Source: Fomes fomentarius (taxonomy: Eukaryota > Basidiomycota > Agaricomycetes > Polyporales > Polyporaceae). From it: a stretch of DNA of 64,000 nt. The DNA lies in assembly GCA_022606135.1 (NCBI GenBank), contig JABYQN010000005.1, positions 2,418,001-2,482,000 of the forward strand, written 5' to 3'. Positions within the stretch are counted from its first letter, which is position 1. Every line of letters begins with the position of its first letter. The notes under the pieces are model-generated. The model ran no database searches, had not been told where the DNA came from, and worked only from the letters and a program-made list of their open reading frames with translations. The position numbers and the translations under genes were made by a program. Shown here in pieces: positions 32,726 to 44,840 of this stretch.

Positions 32726-34468
32726 TTACTTCTCCAAGTCGCTCGAGTTGACCTTACGGTATCGAGCCCGCTCACTTCCGCTGAACAGCAACTTCGCATA
32801 CCTCACACCGCCCAAGCGCCAGAACGCAACTCCACCGCCGACGACAACGACGAACAGGATGAAGGACGAGAGTGAGCTGGAGCCATCGTCGAGCTCGAGC
32901 TTGTACCCAGAGTCCGGCGTGCTGGTAGGCTCGGAGACGTCTCCGGCGGGCTGCACGGCGTTCTCGATGGCGGCTTTGTTCTCAGTCGCGATCGGATCAG
33001 CTACGCTGAGCGTAGTCGCGGTGGTCACATCAGCGGCGGCGGCGGTACCGTGCACGGCGGTAGCCGCGGTCGTACCAGCAGCCTTCGTATCAGCAGCCTT
33101 CGTATCAGCAGCCTTCGTATCAGCAGCCTTCGTAGTAGTGTCAGGGACAGCGGCATCCTGTAAATAACCGAAGATTTTCATTGGTAGGGATGCCTAGATA
33201 GACCAGAAAGAGGCCGGCTTTTTAGAGCTCAGCATGGGTAGGCACCTCTTTCTCTTCAGCGGTGGTCGACTCGGTCTGCTCGACCTCAAGCTGTGATATT
33301 ATAAAGTCAGACCATCATCATTTCTCAATTGCACGGAAACTCTCACCCACCTCGCCGCTGTCAACAATGACCACATCCTCGGAGGGCTGGTCGTTCCTAC
33401 CCTTGGGAACGTTCTCTGCATAGCGAGTTAATGAAGGGATGATAGAACGAAGCCTGGCAAACATACCAATCGCGGTTATGATGTCCATACCCTCAAGAAC
33501 CTCGCCGAAGACGACCTGTCCGGGATGTCAGGAGGAGTGAGATACAGAGTGCCCGCCAACGTACGTGCTTGCCATCCAACCAACTCGTTACGACGGTCGT
33601 GATGAACTAAGCCAAGTTAAGTCAGTCAATGGAATCTGTAACGCACGCAGGAACGGCTGCTTACGAATTGAGAGCCTGAGTAGAGTACGCATCAGAACAG
33701 CAGGATACGAGAGAGATAGTAGAACTTACCGTTAGTGTCCTTGCCTGCGTTAGCCATGGAGAGAAGACCGGGGCGGGTGTGCCGGAGCTTGCTAGATATA
33801 CCCGTGAACAACAAGTACAGTAACATGCGGTGTTCGAAACTTACAAGTTCTCGTCCGCGAAACGGTCGCCGTAGATAGACTAGAGCAAATGGGATTGCGG
33901 TTTATAGAAACAACTTAGAAGGAGCAGTAAGGCCTGCATACCTTGCCACCAGTACCGTCACCGCGAGCTGAGCAGAGTAGAGACGTGTTAGTTAGCAACA
34001 GCTTCGGTCTGCGGAACAGCTGGTGACGCACTGAAATCACCGCCCTGGATCATAAAGTTCTTGATGACACGGTGGAACCTGGAGCCCTTGTAGCCAAAGC
34101 CCTCCGGGAGCTTCGTGCCATCCTTCTTCACACCGGTTGCGAGAGCGCGGAAGTTCTCCGCGGTCTTGGGGACAGTCTGTTCATGCCTCATCCGTCAGTG
34201 ACCGCCCCAACGCTGTCAGTTCGTCCTGAAACACGCACTCCACCGTACAGGCCGAGCACGACTACACAGAAAACACGTCAATGCACGCTCCCTCTGCTGC
34301 ATCAGAAAAGGAGTACGCACCCCGGCCGAGGTCCTTTTCACCATGCTTGATGTCGAAGTAAACCTTGTGGGAGATGCGCGGGGTCTTTGCAGCCTCGACG
34401 GACTGGGCGCAGAAGAAGGCCGCGATGGTGACGAGGAGGAAGCCGAACGTGAGCCTGCTGAAGATCAT
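32726..34468 (-). CDS. ER cyclophilin (peptidyl-prolyl isomerase B type) with C-terminal membrane anchor
   Basis: Catalyses proline cis-trans isomerisation in the ER lumen. Twelve exons were placed, summing to 360 residues: 34468-34321, 34261-34239, 34176-34032, 33967-33942, 33879-33845, 33791-33730, 33675-33665 (11 nt), 33606-33565, 33515-33467, 33415-33351, 33290-33246 and 33157-32726. Signal peptide: [20 protein letters not shown]...VEA. The cyclophilin domain reads [79 protein letters not shown] and [13 protein letters not shown], with catalytic Arg and Phe present. After [14 protein letters not shown] comes an Ala/Thr-rich stalk with TKAAD repeats, then a membrane span ([18 protein letters not shown]) and a short basic cytosolic tail ending [11 protein letters not shown]. 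It lacks an HDEL-type signal; retention would rely on the anchor, which is inference. Confidence 0.93.
33076..33135 (-). repeat. 15-bp coding tandem repeat (TKAAD x4) in the cyclophilin stalk
   Basis: Four near-identical 15-bp units in the last exon, coding Thr-Lys-Ala-Ala-Asp in the stalk before the membrane span. The unit length keeps frame, so stalk length can vary between alleles. Confidence 0.92.
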
Positions 34469-34711
34469 GGTGGGGTGGAGGAAAGAAGAGGTGTGTGCCA
34501 GCGCCTCCGCTACGCGTACTTCAGTTGCAGACGTGGCGACTTGATCACGCGTTGACAGTTACCGATAGAACCCGGATCACCCCTGTTTCGCACTGCTCAA
34601 CGTAGCGTTGCACATGAACACGATGGAACGAGCTTGAGCTTGCGACGATACATACAACTAGACAGAGGGTACAGACTACAAGGCAAAGTATAAGGAGCAC
34701 AAAATGCAGGC

Positions 34712-37295
34712 CTATGTCCGAGAGCTGACAAGCTTTTCCAAGTCGTAACCACCAGCAATCTGGAACTCGTCCGTCCCAGAGCGCACAATCTTGCCTCCTT
34801 TCTTCGTCAATCGACCCTGAGCGCGCACAACCTTCTCCATACGCTTCTCCGCATCCCCGACATCGACCTCGTCGTCGCTACCATATGCGTTCCGCGCACG
34901 TTGTTTCCTAGTCTTGTGCTCGGATGGTCCGTGCTTCGCCCTTGAATGGGACTTGGATCCCTTCCCGGACTTGAGCGCAGTGGGTGCCTCGCGGAGCGCA
35001 AATGCCTTTGCAAGATGGCCGAGGTGTAGGTGTCGGATATGGAACATATGCTTCTCGTCCGAAGGATGCGTTGCGTACGCGCGCATGTGGGACAGGAATG
35101 CCTTACGAGCGTACTCCGCGTTCTGTGCACCAAGTGTCAGTAACCGCAAACTCAATGGAATACGTGTATGCTTACCTGCTTATCCCGCAATACCCACCGC
35201 TCGAACGACAGTTGCACCTCCGTCGCTCGCTCCTCGTACTCAGTCCCCTTCCCGCCAAACCCCTTCCGCAGGACGGTGTCCATCGATACCCCTTCCAGAG
35301 TAACATTCTCCACACCATCTTTCGTATCTCCCTGCATCTTCGTCTGCACCCACTTCACCCACTCCGCCTCACTCGGGGCGACGAAGCTCCACGCCTCACC
35401 ACCCTTTCCCGCACGCGCCGTACGTCCCACACGATGGACATACTCCGTCGCGCCCGCCTCGGTAGGGAGATCGTACTGAATGACCGCGCGTACGAGAGGA
35501 AGATCGAGACCTCGGGATGCGACCGACGTACAGAGGAGGATAGAAGAGGACGGGGCGTTGGGTGACTTTGATGACGGGGCCGCAGAGAATCCTTTAAGAG
35601 ATGCGAGACGAGTTTGCAGAGGTAATGAACCATGTAGACGGTAGATAGAGGAGTCAGGGAGGAGCGCGGATTTGACTTCAACCCGTTCTCCGGAGGCTTT
35701 CCGTTTGGGCTTCTTGGGCGAACCAGGCTCCGCGTCCGAGGCGAACTCATGCTCTGAGCCCTCCTGATCCTGGTCTTGGTCCTCCTCTTCTGAAGATGAG
35801 GACGCGACCTCTTCGTCGTCCATAGCAGTCCCGCCAAACAGATGCCAATGGAAGTCGACTGAGTCCGTACAGCTGAGGAACACGATGATCTTCGTCCCTC
35901 GCTTACTCTGCGACTGTGCAAGAAGGGAGCGCAAGAGCGCAACGAGCGTAACAAGCCGTAGCTTCAATGGCACCACTACATGCTTCTGCGCAAGCTGTGA
36001 CGGCGGAGTAAACTTCTGCGATCCAGATGCAGCAACCGTGAGATCCGTTTGCGTGTCCTGAGAGTCGGCCTCCGTCGCCTTGATCACCATAGGATTCGTC
36101 AGCGTCTGGCCCGCAAGCTTTTGCACGTCTTCGCGTATCGTCGCGGAACAGAGGACAGTCCTGCGTTTCCTGCTCCAATCCCATCCACCAACATCAACGC
36201 TCTTCCCCTCCTCGACCGCCTGAACAGCAAGCTTCCGGCGACCGTCCAAGCCCCGCAAGATACCCTGGATTGTCTCCTCGAAACCAAGCTCCATGAGCCT
36301 GTCTGCCTCATCCAAAACTAGCCAACGGCACTTTCCGACATTGAACGAGGAGGTATTCTGGAGGTGATCTAGCAATCGACCGGGCGTCGACACTAGAATC
36401 GGCACGCCCTTCCGTAGGCGGGCTTTCTCGTGTGTCCGATTCTCCCCACCGGTGAGCAGTCCAGATACGAGCCAGCGCGTGAGACGCGGTGCTAAGGACC
36501 CGTCTGCGGAATCGTCCTCGGCGCGGAGACGGAGCTTCAGAAGGGCTTCCAGCACGTCGGAGATCTGCTTTGCTAACTCTCGAGTAGGTGCGATGATGAT
36601 TGCAAGAGTACCGATGGAACGGTCGATGTATGAAAGGGAACTGAGCGGGAGGAGGTCTTGAAGGATGGGTAGGAGGAAGGATAGCGTCTTGCCCGAGCCC
36701 GTTTGCGACTGTATGAATACATCACGAGCTGCGGGGTCTTCAAGGGTAGGTAGCAAAGCAGACAACACAGCTCTCTGTACAGACGTCGGCCGAGAGATGT
36801 TCACCTTGGACGATAGGTGTGAGACGATGAGGGGATCAAGTCCAAGGCCGGAAAATGTCGAGGAATCAAGTGGGGCATTGCTCGGCTTCGCGCTCGCTGC
36901 AGCAGGGGTCGCGTGTAGTAAGGGTTGCTCGACTTTGGGATTGGATGTGAAGAGCGAGGATATTATCTGGTTTGGAGCACGAGCCTGAGGAGCAGCTCCG
37001 TTGACGCGTTCTTGGTCGTGTTCGCCTTGCGGTCGAGGTTCCTTTCGTGGCCGCTTTGCTGGTCGCGCATCCGTAGCGTTGACCGTCAAGTCACCTCTGC
37101 TCGGGGCAGGAGCCTCTGGCCGCGCCTTCCGTTTCGCTACGCGTTTAGCCTTCAGCCTACGGGCTATAAGACTGCATTCTTGAGCAAAGTAGCAAGGACA
37201 TACCTATCAGTCCACCGCCCCCCTTTCTTGCCTTGACCTACTTTTGTTGGCGCAGCGTCGCCGACGTCGAGATTCAAGACGAGGCCGTCATCCAT
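34712..37295 (-). CDS. DBP7: DBP7-type DEAD-box RNA helicase (60S biogenesis)
   Basis: Nucleolar ATP-dependent RNA helicase for early 60S ribosome assembly. Three exons (37295-37204, 37171-35176, 35122-34712) give 832 residues. Start [11 protein letters not shown] matches the Dbp7 N-terminus. A lysine/arginine-rich region is followed by [12 protein letters not shown] and all helicase motifs: Q motif region ([12 protein letters not shown]), I SQTGSGKT, Ia [25 protein letters not shown] ([16 protein letters not shown]), [38 protein letters not shown] and [12 protein letters not shown]. An acidic insert ([15 protein letters not shown]) lies between motifs IV and V, as in other Dbp7 proteins. The C-terminal extension has [33 protein letters not shown] and basic residues. 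The long middle ORF alone would begin at an internal residue. Shares a short promoter with ESA1. Confidence 0.95.
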
Positions 37296-37571
37296 AGCAG
37301 TGAAGACAGAGTATGAAGAAAGATGCGTGACCGAGAAGATCTTGCAGGAGCCACTTATCTTCAGCGCTTAAAATCCAGGGAGCGTCTATCTAAATGATAA
37401 AGCAGGCTCCCCTGCCAGTCGCTTTAAGCGGAGAAATAAGCTCCTTGACTGACACTTGAGTCTCCGCCCTTATTGTTCTGAATCGGGACAATCTAGTAGG
37501 AGACTAGCTGACGTGGCCCTCTCGTCGAGTCACCGTCGAATCGCTCGTCCTCAAGCCTCTTTGACATAGCG
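37296..37571. promoter_or_regulatory. bidirectional promoter between DBP7 and ESA1
   Basis: Only 276 bp separate the two start codons, which point outward. No TATA box was noticed on either side. The pair could be co-regulated with growth; that is inference from spacing. Confidence 0.7.
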
Positions 37572-39485
<1,914 letters not shown>

Positions 39486-39807
39486 GGAGATAGGTTGCGG
39501 GGTAGCCTTTGAGTTCGCGAGAGTGCCGGACATGCGGCGGCTATGTAGCGAGTGTATTTTGCGCACCGTGTACGAGTACGAGCCCTGGGATAAAAATACA
39601 GCAGTATAATCCACATCCTCCCCTGAACGCACTACCCCAACAAGCAACCGCGCCCCTGTCCGAGTGTCTCCTGACGCACTGATGAACAGGAAGACATGTG
39701 TACCGCGCCGCGCACCCCATCCCCGTCCCATAACCACGCGCGCAGGCGCTGTCTATAGCTCTACCACCCTCCCAATGAGTCAACGACTGTTCCAGTTCTA
39801 CGCTGTT

Positions 39808-40828
39808 CTACGCCGCACCGTCCTCCGCACCGGATCCTGTGCCTGTCTCAATCTGGCTCTGCCGTGTCGCCCGCCTGCGCAGCACCACGCCCGCGTCCTC
39901 CGACCCAGAGTCCCGGTCCAGGATGGCGTACGACGACGTCGACTCGCCGCTGCTTGACCCTGCCGACCCGTGCCCAGACGGGTCCCTCGGCGTTGTCGCG
40001 CCGCTGCTCCCGTCTCCCTTGCCCTCTCCATCTCCATCATCTCCGTCTGACTCTCCGCTCTTCCGTAACCGCGCTTCCCTGTCCGCACGGCCGCCATGCA
40101 CGTGCATGTGACTGTCGGCGGGCTCGAAATACGATGACGAGGAGCCCGCCGAAGCCGAAGCCGAGAGCGAGAGCGAGCCTGAGCTGCTGAGGTCCGTGTC
40201 CGTGTCCGGGGCTCGGCCCATGCTGTCGAACCCGTAGTGCGCGTACTGGTGCTGCATGAACTCGCGGCGCTGGAGCGTGGGCGAGCCGGGCTGCGAGGGG
40301 CGGGGGAGAACGTGTCGACGCCGGAGAGCTTGAGATTCCCGTGCACGTCTTCGTCCTCGTGCTCGTGCTCGGGCGGGAGGGGCGTGGCCGCTGCGAGCGA
40401 GACGTCGCTGTCGTCGACGACAATCGTCGGTTTGTCCTGGTGCAGCTGGCCGGCCCGGGGATGCTCGAGCTCGCCGCTCGTGGAGGCCTTGGTCTCGTCT
40501 ATGACGCCGAGCGTGCGCGCGATGACGTATGACGCGACGTCCTGTTCGTGCCAGCAGACCAGCGTACGCGTGAGGACGAGAGCAGGCACGCGAACACGTG
40601 AACCAGACGTGAACCATCAGTTATGTATGGGGGTTAGCGCAAGAAGAAAGAAGAATGGGATGTGCGTACAAGGAGCATCAGGAGGAGGAACGGGACGATT
40701 AGCACAAATGCGAGCACCCGGCATGTTGACGCGATGCTCTGAACCCACGAGCCCTTCTGGTAGTAAACGAGATTTTCGATGTAGAGGTCCCAGAGAGTGT
40801 GTGGGATGGATACGAGGTCCATGGTCAT
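39808..40828 (-). CDS. small membrane-anchored protein with Ser/Asp-rich tail, one missing base
   Basis: Unknown function. Exon 1 (40828-40670) codes a conserved-looking N-terminus: SIPHTLWDLYIENLVYYQKG, STCRVLAF, then a hydrophobic span (VLIVPFLLLMLL). Exon 2 (40541-39808) continues DVASYVIARTLGVIDETKAST, DKPTIVVDDSDVSL, then LSGVDTFSP. From there the sensible frame jumps: PSQPGSPTLQRREFMQHQYAHYGFDSMGRAPDTD...SYAILDRDSGSEDAGVV lies one base off, so one base is missing near the G runs at 40297-40306 (plus strand). The tail is Ser/Gly/Asp-rich and probably disordered. The alternative frame gives only Arg-rich shadow sequence. One membrane segment suggests a tail facing the cytosol, but topology is not certain. 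Confidence 0.72.
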
Positions 40829-41496
40829 GGTCGACGAAGCTTGAAGCCGTCTACAGCCACGCCTGCGGCCATTGGGCCAAAATCATCGAGCGAGCTCGTG
40901 AAATTGCCGACAGGCGCCGGTGCACGGTCCGTCATGAATGACGCACAGCCAGCCACAAACGGTCAAGCGACTACGCTATACGCTACACCCATCCGGCGCG
41001 AGGTTAAAGCGTCTGTGTTTCATGTCCGCACAAGTCCGCACACAAGCAGCTGCGGTGTGGAAATTATACACATTCGCAAATTTCAGCACGGTCTGAATCT
41101 ACTATACAGGTACATATACCAGCAAATGAGTCCATGGCCCATGAATCCGAGGGTAGTACGTAGACGTAGAGGGAGGTGACACATAGATAACATGCGGCGG
41201 CGGGCGAGTCTAGTGCGCGGGGGGACACAACAGAGCGGAGAGGTAGAGCAACGTACGACGGACAGATGCAAGCAACGCGACGAGTATACGAACACGTGAA
41301 TGTGAAGCAGAAAGGGTGGAAGGCACGGTGGGCAGGGGATAAGCAAGCGATAAGCAAGCGCAGCGGGTAGATGTATATGAAGGACGGGGACGGGGATGAC
41401 GACAAGAGCAAGCACATCGGCGGGGACCTTGTGACCACTGTACCATCCAAGCAATATCAACGACTACAGCAGCGACGGCTAAGGCCACAAACACGG
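40829..41496. other. intergenic region between small membrane protein and CSL gene
   Basis: 668 bp: promoter of the membrane protein and 3' flank of the CSL gene, both on minus. Open frames here show no recognisable protein. Confidence 0.5.
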
Positions 41497-44400
41497 TCAG
41501 GGATAGTACGTGGTCGACGGGAACACGATGCCATCTGGCCTGACGAGGATGATCGGCCTCCGCTTGTTGGTCACCGACTCTGGCGGGAGACATCCCAGCA
41601 CCTCCGTACATCTCACCTCGACGTACGGCGACGGTTCCGAGCCAAAGAAAACCGTCACCGGGTCCGACTTGGAGAAGTTCTCCCCGTACAGCGTCAGCAT
41701 CTTCGACGCGTGAGGGTTCGGCTTCGCCAGCACCGCGCGCGACGACGCGCAGTTCGACTTCGGTGCCTCCGACGCGCGGTCGGGCGGGAGGTACTTGACG
41801 ACGCCGGGGAACGGCGTCACTGGCTTGGAAGGAATCGGGAACGAACCGCTGTGCGTGTTCTGGCTGTCGTACAGTACAGGGGGCACGTAGAAGTTATACC
41901 GCACTTGGTCTGCACATCGTGCCAGCGCATACAATCAGCACTCATATTCACACATCGCAGGACACACACCAGGCACTCACCAGTGCCAACAATCGTCCAG
42001 ACGCTCGTCTCGCCGATATCGACCTGCCAGAGCGCGCCGGACGAAGCACCCGCATCACTGCCGGAGCCACGCCTGCTGCCTGAGCCCGCGGAGCCGGCAG
42101 ACGTCGGACGCCTGCGGCCCTTCTGGGACACAGACTTGGACATCGACGACAAGCTGCTTCCGTTGGAAGACCCTGATCCGCGCTTACCCTTCTTGACCCG
42201 CCCGCCATCGTTGGACGGGAACTCGGTCGGGTCCGGGGACGTCGGGGCGCTGCTTCCCGTTGCTCCCGAGCTGAAGTAGTCTGCAGTCCCTGTGCTCGAT
42301 GTCGGTGTCGTTGCCAGGGGCGAGGCGGGCAGCGCGTCGGGCGAGTCTGACTCGCGCCCATGTTGCGGGTTGCGCCATTGCCGTCCCTCAAGTGGGCGGA
42401 AGGTGTTGACCTTCTCGCCTTGGCACGAGAGGAACGCACCGCTGAGACCAGTGGTACCAGGCTCGGGCGCAAGCTTGGCGGGGTCGTAAACCTCGAACGC
42501 AATCTTGTGCAATTGCGACACGGGATCTCCACAAACCTCTCCGGGAGTGCAGTAGTGGTCGGCAATACCCTTGGCGCCTTCTTGCAGGCCGCCGCCGACA
42601 ACAGTCGTCTGGTGGTCGACCTTGCGGATGATCAGAACGGGACTGACCACGCCAGAGGTCAAACACTGCAAGACGACAGTCTGGTTGTAGTACACCGGAA
42701 TTTGTGACCCGTTGTTGGTGAAGGGAATCGCATTGGGAGGCGGTGACGGGTACTCCGGCTGAGGGGGCGGAGGTGGAGGCGAGTCGACGCCGCCAGCGGG
42801 CTTGTTGACGTCCACAATGTAGATGATGAACGGATCTACCAAGTCATGTCAATTTGAAACGAAGTGAACATGGCACGAACGCGAACGCACCCCAACTCGC
42901 CGTACGGGCGATGAACGATGGCGTTTGCGTTCGGGAGCGCTGATCGAGCCCCATGAGAGGCGCGCCGTCTGATCCCTTGAACGAAGAGCCAGATCCCGAC
43001 ACGCAAAGATACTTGGTCGAGACGGTCTGTGACCGCAGCCGGTGGAAGAGCGATATGGTCGAGCCGTGATTGATACACACTACAATAACGCCGCGACGCG
43101 TCAATTGTCAGCTGTTGCCCTGTCCGTCCACACAGCCGTTGCGGTCGCGACATGGCCACGATGTGCCATTGTCCGCCGCATGCAGACTCACATTCCAGGT
43201 TCTTTGCGCTCTGCCGCTTCTTGCTCGGCTTGCTGATCACCTTGATGGGCCGGCTCGGGAATGTCCCGATGATACGCTCTGGCTCGTCGTCGGATGACTG
43301 AGCCATGATCTTCACAAGCGCCTCGACCTTTTTCTTCTTTTCGTCGACGTCCGAGATGAAGAGCTGCTTGCCTACGCAGCGACCGATGTACGTCGTCCCG
43401 GTCGGAGGGTCGCTGACGTCAAATGCCTTGCCGGTCGCACTCGTCCACTCAATCGAGCCCTCCTGTGGCGCCGGCTCTCCAGAGATGGAGACGACGACGC
43501 GTGGCGGACAGAGCTTAGGTTCTTCGCCGCGGCGCGTGACATCCGACCACCACGAGTTACCAATCATGATCGCAGTGGGCGGCGGACAAAGGAACCTGCG
43601 CGCAAGTCAAAGAACATGTCAGGATACCGGCCTCCTCGGCGCAAAGTCAGCGTATACAAATCCGTGATACGCACCGCTTCTCTGTGCCGTAAGATTTTTG
43701 TGCGACCTTGCTGGACATGACGATGACCGTTCGCTCGCCAAATGCGAGTCGATTCGGTGTGCGGACATACTGGTCCAAATATGGTCTGAGATATTGGCAC
43801 ATATCCGCTTAGTGAGCGTGTTGTAAACCAATCAGCGGTCGAAACATACCGGATAAACGTCTGGAGGTCCGTTGGAGCACCTCCACCATTGATGCGGACG
43901 CCGAGGCCGTCCATACCGGGCATGCCAAAGTCGCGGGGACCAGGCGGAATGAAGGGGGGCAAATCGCCGCCTTCTCGGTATTGCATCGCAACGGGATTCA
44001 CGCCAGGCATGAGATCCGGGGGGTGATTTGGGTGAAGATGGGGCGGGATGGAAAGCGGGGGAATGACAGAAGAGCCATAACGCGATTCCTGCTGCATCCG
44101 CCCGAGTCTGTCTTGGAACGCGGGGAGGCCAAGTCCAAAGCCGTTCATGTTGTTGTAGTCATCCGGATAGTCAGACATGTAATTGCCGGTACTGAGACCT
44201 GACATGCGACGATCGAGCACGTCGGTATTGAAGCCATTACTGGAGTGATAATCCTTTGACTGACCATTGTTGAAGGGGAAGGCGGAGGAATGCTGCAGGG
44301 AGCCACTATCGTTGGGCGTCAGAGGCGACGGTTTGCCGCTGCTGTACGACGAGGGCAGTCCGCCCATGGGGTCGTACGGGTTTGGGCTGGGATTGTGGAA

Positions 44401-44727
44401 GTGTTGGAGGGATTCGGAGAAGGGACTCTGGGAGTACATGGAGTCTACGCCGAGGCCGTAGGAGGAGGGCATGTTTGAGCCTGCAGAGCTATTTCCGCGG
44501 TAGCGCTGGGTGGGGAGGGAGGAAGACTGGGCAGAGGAGGAGAAGATGTCGTAGGAGGAGTGGTCGGATACGTCCATGGGGTCGTTGCGGTCGAGGGCAT
44601 GGCCGCTGAGGGGAAGATGGGATGGCGGGTGCTGGTGCGAGGGGGTGGAGAGGTCGGAGAAGGGGTGGTCGAGGTCCTGCTGGGAGTAGAGGTGCTGGGA
44701 CTGGGGCGGGGGGAAGTCGAGAGACAT
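41497..44727 (-). CDS. CSL-family (CBF1/Su(H)/LAG-1) transcription factor
   Basis: Fungal member of the CSL family, related to fission yeast Cbf11/Cbf12, which bind GTGGGAA-like sites. Six exons (44727-43850, 43785-43675, 43595-43192, 43079-42891, 42835-41981, 41909-41497) sum to 949 residues. A 290-residue Pro/Ser/Gln-rich N-terminus precedes the LAG1 DNA-binding half: RPYLDQYVRTPNRLAFGERT, VIVMSSKVAQKSYGTEKRFLCPPP, IGNSWWSD, SGEPAPQEGSIEWTS. The beta-trefoil domain follows: YIGRCVGKQLFISDVDEKKK, LELCINHGSTISLFHRLRSQTVSTKYLCV, DPFIIYIVDVN, PVYYNQTVVLQCLTSG and SPVLIIRKVDHQTTVVGGG. A Ser/Gly-rich insert of over 100 residues splits the region before the C-terminal IPT/TIG domain (VPPVLYDSQNTHSG, MLTLYGENFSKSDPVTVFFG, RRPIILVRPDGIVFPS). 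Such long extensions and inserts are usual in fungal CSL proteins. Nuclear. Confidence 0.92.
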
Positions 44728-44800
44728 GCTCCTGTCGCGTGATCTGTGGAGGTTGGACTTGAGGATATCTGGCAGAGTGGAATGAGCGACGGACAGGGCG

Positions 44801-44840
44801 CAGACAGAGGCAGAGACAGAGACAGAGACAGAGACAGAGG
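44801..44840. repeat. CAGAGA hexanucleotide microsatellite upstream of CSL
   Basis: Five to six direct copies of a 6-bp purine-rich unit, 75-115 nt upstream of the CSL start codon, so probably in its leader or core promoter; on the transcribed strand it is a CT-rich tract. Confidence 0.85.

Noticed and set aside
35152..37089. 645-codon minus ORF as the whole helicase
   Set aside because: It begins at an internal non-ATG position and stops in an intron; flanking exons complete the Dbp7 N- and C-termini.
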